Origin: JABDMH01 sp965223215
GTDB lineage: Bacteria > Bacteroidota > Bacteroidia > Chitinophagales > Saprospiraceae
Reading direction: 5' to 3'
Length of the DNA: 64,000 bases
Assembly (NCBI GenBank): GCA_965223215.1
Contig: CBDCVZ010000010.1
Location: forward strand, 5,208,001 to 5,272,000
The notes beneath the pieces are model-generated. The model searched no databases and had not been told where the DNA came from. It saw only the letters and a list, made by a program, of their open reading frames with translations. Shown piece by piece: positions 1 to 11,100 of the stretch (the stretch's first letter is position 1; every line of letters starts with the position of its first letter). Both the position numbers and the translations under genes were made by a program.

Positions 1-3000
1 GCAACTTCAATATATTCTACAAACAATTCGGGTGCCTGGGATGGATTTCCATTGTATGAGATTGCTTCGCGGTGCCCATCCCCTTCGATAATAAATGCTA
101 TTGCATTGCCAGTTGACCAACCAGGACGCGAGACAATTTGTTCGATGATCGTGCTAAGGTCTGGTGTTTTCTGTGCAGAACCACTATGACCATCTGCCAA
201 CCAGGGTGAAATGTTCCAATTGATTGTCGCCGGAGTTCTTGCTCTTGATGAAATACTGTATTTGGCGGAAGTAAAGATTGAGGCGTTGTCGACATTTTCA
301 CCCGTGATGTGAACGGTAGTTGCTTCATTGGAAGCTTTGTCAGCTGTAAATTGAATGTGGGCACTTAGGATTGCTGCACCTTGAGGGATACCAACAGAGT
401 TGAAGCGGATCCCAACAACTTGTTCCTTGGTGCGATCAAACACCAGTTCAAGATCCGAGCTGTTGAGACGTACCCGGCCATCCGAGACCCTTTCTTCGGC
501 GTCATCATCTGGATGTGCGACTTGAATTTGGGTTGAAGTTGGACCAGAGTTATCACAGGCATCCCCAATCCCATCCCCATCGCTATCAGCTTGAGTCGGG
601 TTATAGCTGCCTACGCAATTATCCACATCGTCGCAGATGCCATCACCATCGGCATCATTGTTGGCATCATCGGGGCAAGGATCGCATGCATCACCGATGC
701 CATCACCATCACTATCTGTCTGGGTTGAATTGGCGTCATCTACACAGTTGTCGATGTCATCACAAATGCCATCACCATCCGTATCGTTGTTGGCGTCGTT
801 AGGGCAAGGATCGCATGCATCACCCATTCCATCACCATCACCATCTACTTGAGTTGGGTTGGCAGTTCCAACGCAATTATCTAAGTCATCACAAATGCCA
901 TCACCATCCGCATCGTTGTTGGAATCGTTGGGGCATATGTCGCAATCATCGCCGATGCCATCGCCATCCATATCTGTTTGGGCTGGATTAGCGATACCTA
1001 CACAATTGTCACTGCCATCGCAAACGCCATCACCATCCGTATCGTTGTTGGCGTCGTTGGGGCAGGGATCGCACGCATCACCAATGCCATCGCCATCACT
1101 ATCTTGTTGAGTTGAGTTGCTGGTGCCAACGCAATTGTCTAAATCATCACAAATACCATCTTCGTCGGCATCATTGTTGGCATCATTTGGGCAAGGATCA
1201 CAGACATCACCGATGCCATCGCCATCGCTATCTGCCTGATCTGAGTTGGCGTTGTCGACACAATTATCTAAGTCATCACAAACGCCATCACCATCCGTAT
1301 CGTTGTTGGCATCGTTGGGACAAGCATCGCACACATCACCGATGCCATCGCCATCGCTATCTGCCTGGTCTGAGTTGGCGTTGTCGACACAATTATCTAA
1401 GTCATCGCAAACGCCATCACCATCCGTATCGTTGTTGGCATCATTGGGACAAGCATCGCACACATCACCGATGCCATCGCCATCGCTATCTGCCTGGTCT
1501 GAGTTGGCGTTGTCGACACAATTATCTAAGTCATCACAAATGCCATCGCCATCCGTATCGTTGTTGGCATCGTTGGGACAAGCATCGCATGCATCACCGA
1601 TGCCATCGCCATCGCTATCTACTTGAGATGAGTTGCTGGTGCCAACGCAATTGTCTAAATCATCGCAAATGCCATCTCCGTCGGCATCATTGTTGGCATC
1701 ATTAGGACAAGCATCGCACGCATCACCGATGCCATCGCCATCGGCATCAATTTGCGTCGGATTATGGTTGCTTATGCAATTATCTAAGTCATCACAAATG
1801 CCATCACCATCCGTATCGTTGCTGGCATCGTTGGGACAAGGATCGCACAGGTCACCGATGCCATCACCATCACTATCTATCTGGGTTGGATTGGCATTAT
1901 CAGGACAATTATCATTGCCATCACAAATGCCATCACCATCGGTGTCATTGGAGGGATCGTCGGGGCAAGCATCGCACACGTCACCGATGCCATCGCCATC
2001 CGCATCTGCTTGAGTGGGATTACTGGTACCAACACAATTATCAATGTCATCACAAATGCCATCGCCATCAGCGTCGTTATTGGCATCGTCGGGGCACCCA
2101 TCACACGCATCACCGATGCCATCGCCGTCGGCATCTGCTTGCGTCGGATTATAGGTTCCGGCGCAGTTGTCAATGTCATCGCAAATACCATCGCCATCGG
2201 CATCATTGGAGGCATCATTGGGGCACAGATCGCAATCATCGCCGAACCCATCACCATCAGTGTCTACCTGAGTCGGGTTTGGAGTGCCAACACAATTATC
2301 TATACCATCGCAAACGCCATCGCCATCGGCGTCATTGCTGGCATCGTTGGGGCAAAGATCGCAATCATCACCAATGCCATCGCCATCGGTATCAGCTTGC
2401 GTCGGGTTGTAGGTTCCGACGCAGTTGTCAATGCCGTCGCAAATGCCATCACCGTCGGCGTCATTGTTGGCATCATTGGGGCAGGGATCACAAACGTCAC
2501 CAATGCCATCGCCATCGGTATCTACCTGTCCTGGGTTAGCAGTACCGACACAATTATCTAAATCATCACAAACGCCATCGCCATCAGCGTCGTTATTGGC
2601 ATCGTTGGGGCACCCATCACACGCATCACCGATGCCATCGCCGTCGGCATCTGCTTGCGTCGGATTATAGGTTCCGGCGCAGTTGTCAATGTCATCGCAA
2701 ATGCCATCGCCATCGGCATCATTGGAGGCATCATTGGGGCACAGATCGCAATCATCGCCGAACCCATCACCATCAGTGTCTACCTGAGTCGGGTTTGGAG
2801 TGCCAACACAATTATCTATACCATCGCAAACGCCATCGCCATCGGCGTCATTGCTGGCATCGTTGGGGCAAAGATCGCAATCATCACCAATGCCATCGCC
2901 ATCGGTATCAGCTTGCGTCGGGTTGTAGGTTCCGACGCAGTTGTCAATGCCGTCGCAAATGCCATCACCGTCGGCGTCATTGTTGGCATCATTGGGGCAG

Positions 3001-6000
3001 GGATCACAAACGTCACCAATGCCATCGCCATCGGTATCTACCTGTCCTGGGTTAGCAGTACCGACACAATTATCTAAATCATCACAAATGCCATCGCCAT
3101 CGGCGTCATTGGAGGCATCGTTGGGGCATGGGTCGCAAGCATCGCCGACGCCATCGCCGTCGGCATCTGCTTGCGTCGGATTATAGGTTCCGGCGCAGTT
3201 GTCAATGTCATCGCAAATGCCATCGCCATCGGTATCATTGGAAGCAACATTGGGGCACAGATCGCAATCATCGCCGACCCCATCACCATCAGTGTCTGCC
3301 TGAGTTGGGTTATAGGTGCCAACACAATTATCTATGCCATCGCAAATGCCATCACCATCGGCATCGTTGCTGGCATCGTTGGGGCACGAATCACAATCAT
3401 CACCAATGCCATCGCCATCGGTGTCAACTTGAGCTGGATTGTGGGTGCCAATGCAATTATCGATGTCATCACAAACGCCATCGCCGTCAGTGTCATTGTT
3501 GGCATCGTTGGGGCAAGGATCACAAACATCGCCCATGCCATCACCATCGGTGTCAGTTTGAGCTGGATTGAGGGTGCCAACGCAATTATCTACGTCATCA
3601 CAGACGCCATCGCCATCGGCGTCATTATTGGCATCGTTGGGACAAGGATCGCATGTGTCACCGATGCCATCGCCATCCGTGTCAGCTTGAGTCGGATTAT
3701 AGGTGCCAACACAATTATCTATGCCATCGCAAACGCCATCACCATCGGCGTCGTTGCTGGCATCGTTGGGACAAGAATCGCATTCATCGCCAATGCCATC
3801 GCCATCGGTGTCAGCTTGAGTCGGATTATAGGTGCCAACACAGTTATCTATGCCATCGCAAATGCCATCACCATCGGCATCGTTGCTGGCATCGTTGGGG
3901 CAAGGATCGCAAAGGTCGCCGATGCCATCACCATCGGTGTCAACTTGAGCTGGATTGTGGGTGCCAACGCAATTATCTAAATCATCGCAAATGCCATCGC
4001 CATCGGCGTCATTATTGGCATCGTTGGGGCAAGGATCACAAACATCGCCCATGCCATCACCATCAGTGTCAGCTTGAGCTGGATTGTGGGTGCCAACGCA
4101 ATTATCTACGTCATCACAGACGCCATCGCCATCGGCGTCATTATTGGCATCGTTGGGACAAGGATCGCATGTGTCACCGATGCCATCACCATCGGTGTCA
4201 GCTTGAGTCGGATTATAGGTGCCAACACAATTATCTATGCCATCGCAAACGCCATCACCATCGGCGTCGTTGCTGGCATCGTTGGGACAAGAATCGCATT
4301 CATCGCCAATGCCATCGCCATCGGTGTCAGCTTGAGTCGGATTATAGGTGCCAACACAGTTATCTATGCCATCGCAAATGCCATCACCATCGGCATCGTT
4401 GCTGGCATCGTTGGGGCAAGGATCGCAAAGGTCGCCGATGCCATCACCATCGGTGTCAACTTGAGCTGGATTGTGGGTGCCAACGCAATTATCTAAATCA
4501 TCACAAATGCCATCGCCATCGACGTCATTATTGGCATCGTTGGGGCAAGGATCACAAACATCGCCGATGCCATCACCATCGGTGTCAGCTTGAGCTGGAT
4601 TGTGGGTGCCAACGCAATTATCTACGTCATCACAGACGCCATCGCCATCAGCATCATTGTTGGCATCGTTGGGACAAGGATCGCAATCATCACCAATACC
4701 ATCACCATCGGTGTCAGCTTGAGTCGGATTATAGGTGCCAACACAATTATCTATGCCATCGCAAATGCCATCTCCATCAGCATCATTGTTGGCATCGTTG
4801 GGACAAGCATCGCAATCATCACCGATACCATCACCATCGGTATCTGCCTGTGCAGGGTTAGGCGTGTTTATACAATTATCAATGTCATCACAGACACTGT
4901 CACCATCCAAATCATCACAACTCTCCATGCCATATTCTAGGTGAAGTATTGGAGCCTTTGAGGCTTCACCGTCAAATGCTTCTGCAGTTCTAAGTCCGGA
5001 ACCAGAAAAAATTAGGCTAATCGAATTATTTGGAGTCCATCCAGGTCTATCAATGATCTCTTGGATGATTGGTGATAAATCAATAGTTTGTTGAAGAAGA
5101 TTAGATTCTCCAACCAATGACCATTCTCCCGGAGCCCAGAGGACGCTTGAACTCGTGGGAGGTCGATTGGTAATATCACTAGCTGAGGATGTGAAAGTAG
5201 AAGAATGATCGGTCGCTTCTCCATGAATTGAGATTGATGATGCTCCAAGAGAAACCTCATCTGCAGTAAATTGCACATATGCCTTATCAACGACAGCGCC
5301 TCTAGGAATAGTAATTGCATTAAAACGGATACCGACAACTTGGTGCTTTGTTGTGGCCTCTAATAATTCTAAATCACTGCTTGTAAGACTAATATTTCCA
5401 TTGGCTGTGTTTTGCTCAGCATCATCGCTTGATTGATCAACCTGAATATCTAATACATCGGAACTCGCCACTGGTGTGCCTTGGCAAGCACAATTTGCCA
5501 TGACCATGTCATTGTAAGTTTGGTCGTCGTTATCATCACAGGGAGTACCTGGTTCTGGACCTGAAGGACAAAGGTCAAATAGGTCGCAAACACCATCACC
5601 ATCCGAATCTGGTTGCGGTATACCTTGACATGAACAATCTGACTGAACTATATCGTTTAGCGTACAAGGATTGCCATCATCGCACGCATCACCTATATCT
5701 GCCGATATTGAAGGACAGTCGAAGCCTGTATTATTTGGTTCATAAATTATGCACAACTCAGGAGCGTTCTGAGGTGAACTCCCATCAAAGGATTCGGCTA
5801 CTCTTTTGCCCGTTCCTTCGATCAACAATGTTATAGCACTGTTGAAGGTGTATGTACTTTGATTGACAATTTCTTGAATTATCGAAGAGAGATCGGGTGT
5901 TTCTTGATCCGGTGTTCTTGCACCGACTTGTGTCCAATCTACTGGTTGCCAGGTCACAACTGACTGGGTCTTAGTTCGACTAGATGGAGTGTTACTACTT

Positions 6001-7856
6001 TTATCAAATGTGGTGGAAGTAGGATTCAATTCACCATGGATTTGCAAGTTGCACGGATTGATATTATTGCTTTCATCTGTAGTGAATTGGACGGAAGCGC
6101 TCATGATTTGAGAGAATCTGGGGATATTCAGATCCTTAAAACGAATGCCTACTATTTGGGGGTCACCATCCGAGCCTAGTTCAAGGTCAGAGCTGGTAAG
6201 GCTAACACCGCCGTCAATGATGGATTCCTCAGCGTCATCGGATCCATGGCTAATAACCGAGCATCTTGAAAAAGTGCCAACCTCGATCTGAATGCTTTGA
6301 GACTGAATAGTATTGTTGTCATTATCGGTGGCCCTTGCGTAGATTTCATAAAATCCCTCTGTGGGAATGGTCCAATTCACGGAATAAGGTTCTGAGCCAT
6401 CGCTTCCAATGGAAATATCATTTGCGAAGAATTCTACGGCTGTGATCTGACCACCCTGATCGGAAGCATTTGCTGCAATGGTGATGCTTTGAGCAGATTG
6501 GTACGCACTGCCATCATCAGGACTTGTAATATTTACAGTCGGAGCAGCACCATCTCCCTTGAAAATTGAGAAGTAATCAAGGACAGAACCTTGCTCATCA
6601 ATGAAGTCAACATTTAAAAAATTGCCGGAAATATCGAGACGGAGTGAACCAGCAATTGGAGAACCTGCCTGGGAAGCTATAAAGGGAAAAGTACTAGTCA
6701 AGTGACTCACTTTTCCTGCCGACCCTGAAATAAGATGTACCGTGCCTGAGTTGGGAATCTTTCCAGGAGGTTTCATATAGGCACCATCGCTGTCAGGGCG
6801 ACCGTCTCCGGAATCTATCGACATAGTGGATGGATCGAATGTTCCTTCATCACCGAAATGGCCTGTCATCAACTGGGACCTCTGATAAATGTGTCTGTGC
6901 CCGTACAATACAAGATCAACTCCCGAGCCTTCCAGCACAGGCACGATGTTAGTTCGTACGATGGAACTGCTATAATAGGGTGGTCTATGAATAGAGGCTA
7001 TGATCCATTTCTGTGTAGTGCTGTTGAGATCATTCTGCAGCCAACTAATCATCGGCCCATTTGGCGACATATCAACATCTTCGGAATTTAAAGCAATGAA
7101 ATGAATATTTGCGTAGTCGAAGGAGTAATAGGCCTCGGTCCCTGAAGCTGTTCCACCAGCCTCACCACTGCGAGGTAGAGTGAAAATGTCATAATAGGGA
7201 CCCGTTTCGGTGTCACTATCCGCGAAATGAAGATCATGGTTTCCGATGGTTGGCCAAAGAACAGAATTGATCAAGCTTCTTTCGTACATATTCTCAAACC
7301 AAGCCAATTGATATTCTTGATCTGTTCCATCATTATATGCATTATCCCCTAACGCTAAAATGAGATCGGTATGAGGACTACCATTATAGCTATAAAATCC
7401 ATCTCGAACTCCCCTTTGGAGTGCGTCTTTAGTACCTGCATCTCCGAGTACCCAGATAGAAACTGCTTCTGATGTTCCATGATTGGGTGAAGTTTCGAAG
7501 TAATGATCAGAGTCTCCTCCTGCTGGCTGATTAGCCATTTCCCCAATGTTATCGTAATTCAAAGTGCCTGATCCATTACCGACCGCATAGTAGTAAGTCG
7601 TACTGGCACTCAAACCAGTAATTTCGATTTCATGGTCGGTCCGAATACCAGCAATCGAAATATTGTTAGAAAGATTGCTGGATGAGGATCCGTACCAAAG
7701 TTTACTATCGGTGGCAGTAGTGGTCCGCCATCGAACGATCATACTATTGGGAGTGCCAAGTTGTAGGTATGGTCCTCGACTTATGTTCTGGGCCTCCACA
7801 TCCTGAATAAAAAACAGCAGGAAATATACCAGGAAAGCGGGTACAATTCTTTTCAT
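1..7856 (-). CDS. Giant secreted PAP-like metallophosphoesterase with TSP3 array (3' end outside window)
   Basis: The reading frame is open from an ATG at 7856 to the left edge, so about 2618 residues are visible and the C-terminus is missing. A signal peptide (residues 1-23, ending VEAQ) is followed by a purple-acid-phosphatase N-terminal Fn3-like domain and a calcineurin-like phosphoesterase. The metal motifs GDAG, GDNAY, GNHD and GHRH are all present, so the enzyme looks intact. Next come an Ig-like module, two copies of a jelly-roll-like module (hallmark DDAEE then SSDLEL, IP.A and QFT) separated by cysteine-rich CxCQG-type segments, and about 34 calcium-binding TSP3 units (residues about 977-2434). 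A third jelly-roll-like module follows at the left edge. The role is probably extracellular; the substrate is unknown. It is the last of four tandem paralogs, 269 bp after its neighbour. The jelly-roll name (DNRLRE/CBM96-like) is inference from pattern only. Confidence 0.9.
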   Translation of the reverse strand, partial: MKRIVPAFLVYFLLFFIQDVEAQNISRGPYLQLGTPNSMIVRWRTTTATDSKLWYGSSSSNLSNNISIAGIRTDHEIEITGLSASTTYYYAVGNGSGTLNYDNIGEMANQPAGGDSDHYFETSPNHGTSEAVSIWVLGDAGTKDALQRGVRDGFYSYNGSPHTDLILALGDNAYNDGTDQEYQLAWFENMYERSLINSVLWPTIGNHDLHFADSDTETGPYYDIFTLPRSGEAGGTASGTEAYYSFDYANIHFIALNSEDVDMSPNGPMISWLQNDLNSTTQKWIIASIHRPPYYSSSIVRTNIVPVLEGSGVDLVLYGHRHIYQRSQLMTGHFGDEGTFDPSTMSIDSGDGRPDSDGAYMKPPGKIPNSGTVHLISGSAGKVSHLTSTFPFIASQAGSPIAGSLRLDISGNFLNVDFIDEQGSVLDYFSIFKGDGAAPTVNITSPDDGSAYQSAQSITIAANASDQGGQITAVEFFANDISIGSDGSEPYSVNWTIPTEGFYEIYARATDNDNNTIQSQSIQIEVGTFSRCSVISHGSDDAEESIIDGGVSLTSSDLELGSDGDPQIVGIRFKDLNIPRFSQIMSASVQFTTDESNNINPCNLQIHGELNPTSTTFDKSSNTPSSRTKTQSVVTWQPVDWTQVGARTPDQETPDLSSIIQEIVNQSTYTFNSAITLLIEGTGKRVAESFDGSSPQNAPELCIIYEPNNTGFDCPSISADIGDACDDGNPCTLNDIVQSDCSCQGIPQPDSDGDGVCDLFDLCPSGPEPGTPCDDNDDQTYNDMVMANCACQGTPVASSDVLDIQVDQSSDDAEQNTANGNISLTSSDLELLEATTKHQVVGIRFNAITIPRGAVVDKAYVQFTADEVSLGASSISIHGEATDHSSTFTSSASDITNRPPTSSSVLWAPGEWSLVGESNLLQQTIDLSPIIQEIIDRPGWTPNNSISLIFSGSGLRTAEAFDGEASKAPILHLEYGMESCDDLDGDSVCDDIDNCINTPNPAQADTDGDGIGDDCDACPNDANNDADGDGICDGIDNCVGTYNPTQADTDGDGIGDDCDPCPNDANNDADGDGVCDDVDNCVGTHNPAQADTDGDGIGDVCDPCPNDANNDVDGDGICDDLDNCVGTHNPAQVDTDGDGIGDLCDPCPNDASNDADGDGICDGIDNCVGTYNPTQADTDGDGIGDECDSCPNDASNDADGDGVCDGIDNCVGTYNPTQADTDGDGIGDTCDPCPNDANNDADGDGVCDDVDNCVGTHNPAQADTDGDGMGDVCDPCPNDANNDADGDGICDDLDNCVGTHNPAQVDTDGDGIGDLCDPCPNDASNDADGDGICDGIDNCVGTYNPTQADTDGDGIGDECDSCPNDASNDADGDGVCDGIDNCVGTYNPTQADTDGDGIGDTCDPCPNDANNDADGDGVCDDVDNCVGTLNPAQTDTDGDGMGDVCDPCPNDANNDTDGDGVCDDIDNCIGTHNPAQVDTDGDGIGDDCDSCPNDASNDADGDGICDGIDNCVGTYNPTQADTDGDGVGDDCDLCPNVASNDTDGDGICDDIDNCAGTYNPTQADADGDGVGDACDPCPNDASNDADGDGICDDLDNCVGTANPGQVDTDGDGIGDVCDPCPNDANNDADGDGICDGIDNCVGTYNPTQADTDGDGIGDDCDLCPNDASNDADGDGVCDGIDNCVGTPNPTQVDTDGDGFGDDCDLCPNDASNDADGDGICDDIDNCAGTYNPTQADADGDGIGDACDGCPNDANNDADGDGVCDDLDNCVGTANPGQVDTDGDGIGDVCDPCPNDANNDADGDGICDGIDNCVGTYNPTQADTDGDGIGDDCDLCPNDASNDADGDGVCDGIDNCVGTPNPTQVDTDGDGFGDDCDLCPNDASNDADGDGICDDIDNCAGTYNPTQADADGDGIGDACDGCPDDANNDADGDGICDDIDNCVGTSNPTQADADGDGIGDVCDACPDDPSNDTDGDGICDGNDNCPDNANPTQIDSDGDGIGDLCDPCPNDASNDTDGDGICDDLDNCISNHNPTQIDADGDGIGDACDACPNDANNDADGDGICDDLDNCVGTSNSSQVDSDGDGIGDACDACPNDANNDTDGDGICDDLDNCVDNANSDQADSDGDGIGDVCDACPNDANNDTDGDGVCDDLDNCVDNANSDQADSDGDGIGDVCDACPNDANNDTDGDGVCDDLDNCVDNANSDQADSDGDGIGDVCDPCPNDANNDADEDGICDDLDNCVGTSNSTQQDSDGDGIGDACDPCPNDANNDTDGDGVCDGSDNCVGIANPAQTDMDGDGIGDDCDICPNDSNNDADGDGICDDLDNCVGTANPTQVDGDGDGMGDACDPCPNDANNDTDGDGICDDIDNCVDDANSTQTDSDGDGIGDACDPCPDDANNDADGDGICDDVDNCVGSYNPTQADSDGDGIGDACDNSGPTSTQIQVAHPDDDAEERVSDGRVRLNSSDLELVFDRTKEQVVGIRFNSVGIPQGAAILSAHIQFTADKASNEATTVHITGENVDNASIFTSAKYSISSRARTPATINWNISPWLADGHSGSAQKTPDLSTIIEQIVSRPGWSTGNAIAFIIEGDGHREAISYNGNPSQAPELFVEYIEV
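2065..3096 (-). repeat. 516-bp tandem duplication (four TSP3 units), copies 1 and 2
   Basis: A 516-bp block beginning near 2065 recurs almost base for base 516 bp later, near 2581. The anchor GTTCCGGCGCAGTTGTC, for example, starts at 2155 and again at 2671. The length is exactly four 129-bp TSP3 units. A third, more diverged partial copy starts near 3097. Boundaries are approximate because all units are similar. Confidence 0.85.
3540..4571 (-). repeat. Second 516-bp tandem duplication (four TSP3 units)
   Basis: A different four-unit block is repeated with the same 516-bp offset. The string GAATCGCATTCATCGCC lies at 3775 and at 4291, and its flanks match nearly perfectly. A third partial copy begins near 4572. 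This duplication is independent of the one at 2065-3096 because the unit order and bases differ. Confidence 0.85.
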
Positions 7857-8125
7857 GCGAGATCGGGTTTTTTGGTGTATTTGCTAAAAATTTGGGTAGT
7901 CCTTATACTGGGTGTTTTGGATTTGAGCTGTCCTTTGAATCGATTGATTTGAATATTCTTCTTTATTCGGTCGATCGACTAGGTGTACAAAAAAGACGAA
8001 GTCTCAACTAGTCGATTTCTATAGATTTTGTGCATTAGGGCATCCAAGGACTTCTTTAACTGAAGAAAAAGTGGATCGACAAGCCTATCTTGATCAGGAT
8101 GTGAATTTGATAATCTTGATCACCA

Positions 8126-11100
8126 TTATTGCTTGGATTTGAAAGACTCCTTGATCGTATCGGCTTTATCACCCAATTGTTTGATGTGTTCTACTTTATC
8201 CCTTTCCATAGCAGTGGGGGTAGGACAACCTTCAATATGTGCTTCAAAGATGGCAGATTTAGAAACTTCGAAACCAGGATCAAGGTTTATGGCTGTTCCT
8301 GCTTTGAAGAGCACCACACTGTCTATGGCAATGTGGCCGGTCGAAAATATTTCTGTTGTTGTATGATACGTGCCTGATTGAATGGGGTCACTATTGATGA
8401 AAAGTAGATTGGATGAAACTGTCGGGCAGTCATCACAAAAGTCAGGAGTACCGTCGCCATCTGTGTCAATGGTGTCATCTCCTCCCGGACAAATATCGCA
8501 GAGGTCGCCAACGCCATCGCCATCGGCATCTGCCTGATTGGCATTGGCTATTTCTGGACAGTTATCAATGTTTCCACAGACACCATCACCATCTATATCG
8601 TTATTGGAGTCATTAGGACAAGCATCACAAGGATCACCGATGCCATCATTGTCGGCATCAGTCTGGTTGGTATTCGGTTGGTTAGGGCAATTGTCAACCT
8701 CACCGCAGACTCCATCATCATCGACATCGTTTTCGGGGTCATTGGCACATGCGTCACAGACATCACCGATGCCATCATTGTCGGCATCAAGCTGATTGGC
8801 ATTTGATTGATTGGGGCAATTATCGATGTCTCCGCAGACTCCATCACCATCCACGTCATTGTTGGGATCATTAGGGCAGGCATCACAGACATCGCCGATG
8901 CCATCATTGTCGGCATCAGCCTGGTTAGCGTTCGCTTGACTGGGGCAGTTATCGACATCTCCACAGATACCATCACCATCAAGATCATTATCTGGATCGT
9001 TGGGACAGATATCACAGACATCACCAATGCCATCATTGTCAGCATCAGCCTGGTTAGCATTCGCTTGGCTAGGGCAGTTATCGACATTTCCGCAGACCCC
9101 ATCACCATCTACATCATTATCGGGGTCATTGGGGCAAGCATCACAGACATCACCAATGCCATCAGCGTCAGAATCGATTTGACTGGGGTTTGCAACATTG
9201 GGACAGTTATCTACGTCATCGCAAATACCGTCTTCGTCAATATCCGGATTGTTGGGGCAAGCATCGCAGACATCCCCGATTCCATCGTTGTCTGTATCGG
9301 CCTGGTTAGGATTCGCTTGGCTGGGGCAGTTATCGACATCGCCACAGACCCCATCGCCATCTAGGTCGTTATCTGGATCGTTGGGGCAGGCATCACACAC
9401 ATCACCGATGCCGTCATTATCGGTATCGGTTTGGTTGGTATTAGCAATGGCTGGGCAATTATCTACATCGCCGCAGATACCATCGCCATCCTGATCGTTG
9501 TCTGGGTCGTTGGGGCAGGCATCACACACATCGCCCACACCATCATTATCGGCATCGGCCTGATTAGGGTTCGCTTGGCTGGGACAGTTGTCGACATCGC
9601 CACAGACCCCATCCCCATCTAGATCATTATCTGGATCGTTGGGACAGGCATCACAGACATCGCCAATACCGTCATTGTCGGCATCAACCTGATTGGGATT
9701 CGCTTGGCTGGGACAGTTATCGACATCGCCACAGACCCCATCCCCATCTAGATCATTATCTGGATCGTTGGGACAGACATCACAGACATCGCCAATGCCG
9801 TCATTGTCGGCATCCGCTTGGTTAGCATTTGCTTGGCTGGGGCAGTTATCAACATCTGCACAGATACCATCGCCATCCTGATCGTTGTCTGGATCGTTGG
9901 GACAGGCATCACAGACATCGCCAATCCCATCATTGTCGGCATCCGCCTGGTTAGCATTTGCTTGGCTGGGGCAGTTATCGACATCTGCACAGATACCATC
10001 ACCATCCTGATCGTTGTCTGGATCGTTGGGACAGGCATCACAGACATCGCCAATCCCATCATTGTCGGCATCCGCCTGGTTAGCATTTGCTTGGCTGGGG
10101 CAGTTATCGACATCTGCACAGATACCATCACCATCCTGATCGTTGTCTGGATCGTTGGGACAGGCATCACAGACATCGCCGATCCCATCATTGTCGGCAT
10201 CCGCCTGGTTAGCATTTGCTTGGCTGGGGCAGTTATCGACATCTCCACAGATACCATCGCCATCTAAATCATTATCTGGATCATTTGGACAGGTGTCACA
10301 GACATCGCCGATGCCATCATTGTCAGCATCCGCCTGGTTGGCATTCGAAACAGACGGGCAATTATCGACGTCACCACAGACTCCATCGCCATCTAGGTCA
10401 TTGTCTGGATCATTTGGACAGGTGTCACAGACATCGCCGATGCCATCATTATCAGCATCAGCTTGATTGGCATTAGCCTGATTGGGGCAGTTGTCCATAT
10501 CTCCGCATATGCCATCGCCATCCACATCATTATCTGGATCATTTGGACAGGCGTCACAGACATCGCCGATGCCGTCACTGTCAGCATCAGCTTGATTGGC
10601 ATTTGAAACAGACGGGCAATTATCGACGTCACCACAGACTCCATCACTATCTAAGTCGTTATCAGGGTCATTGGCACATGCGTCACAGACATCACCAATG
10701 TCGTCGCTGTCGGCATCAGCTTGATTTGTATTTGCGATGGCTGGACAATTATCGACGTCACCACATACGCCATCACCATCTAAGTCGTTATCGGGGTCAT
10801 TGGGGCAAGCATCACAGACATCGCCGACGCCATCATTGTCAGCATCAGCTTGGTTGGTATTCGAGATCGATGGGCAATTATCGACCAAGCCGCAAATTCC
10901 ATCACCATCTACATCATTCGTTGGATCATTGGGGCAGGCATCACACACATCACCAACGCCATCATTATCACTATCAGCTTGATTAGCATTTGCGATGGCT
11001 GGACAATTATCGATATCACCACATATACCATCACCGTCTTGGTCGTTATCTGGATCGTTGGGACAAGCATCGCAAGCATCACCGATGCCGTCATTGTCGG

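Larger units (their letters stand above)
555..4925 (-). repeat. 129-bp tandem repeat array encoding TSP3 units
   Basis: About 34 copies of a 129-bp (43-residue) unit lie inside the first gene. Each unit encodes two aspartate-rich calcium loops (DxDGDG.C and D.D.DGIGD) and four cysteines. Unit-to-unit variation is mostly synonymous or confined to a few linker residues. The array keeps several other frames open on both strands; those readings are shadows. Confidence 0.9.

Noticed and set aside
1..4925. CRISPR array
   Set aside because: The regular repeats have no unique spacers; the whole 129-bp unit is repeated and encodes protein.
515..4944. Many plus- and minus-strand open frames with His/Arg-rich or Met/Ala-rich products
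   Set aside because: Shadows of the 129-bp TSP3 repeats of the minus-strand gene that runs through to the left edge.
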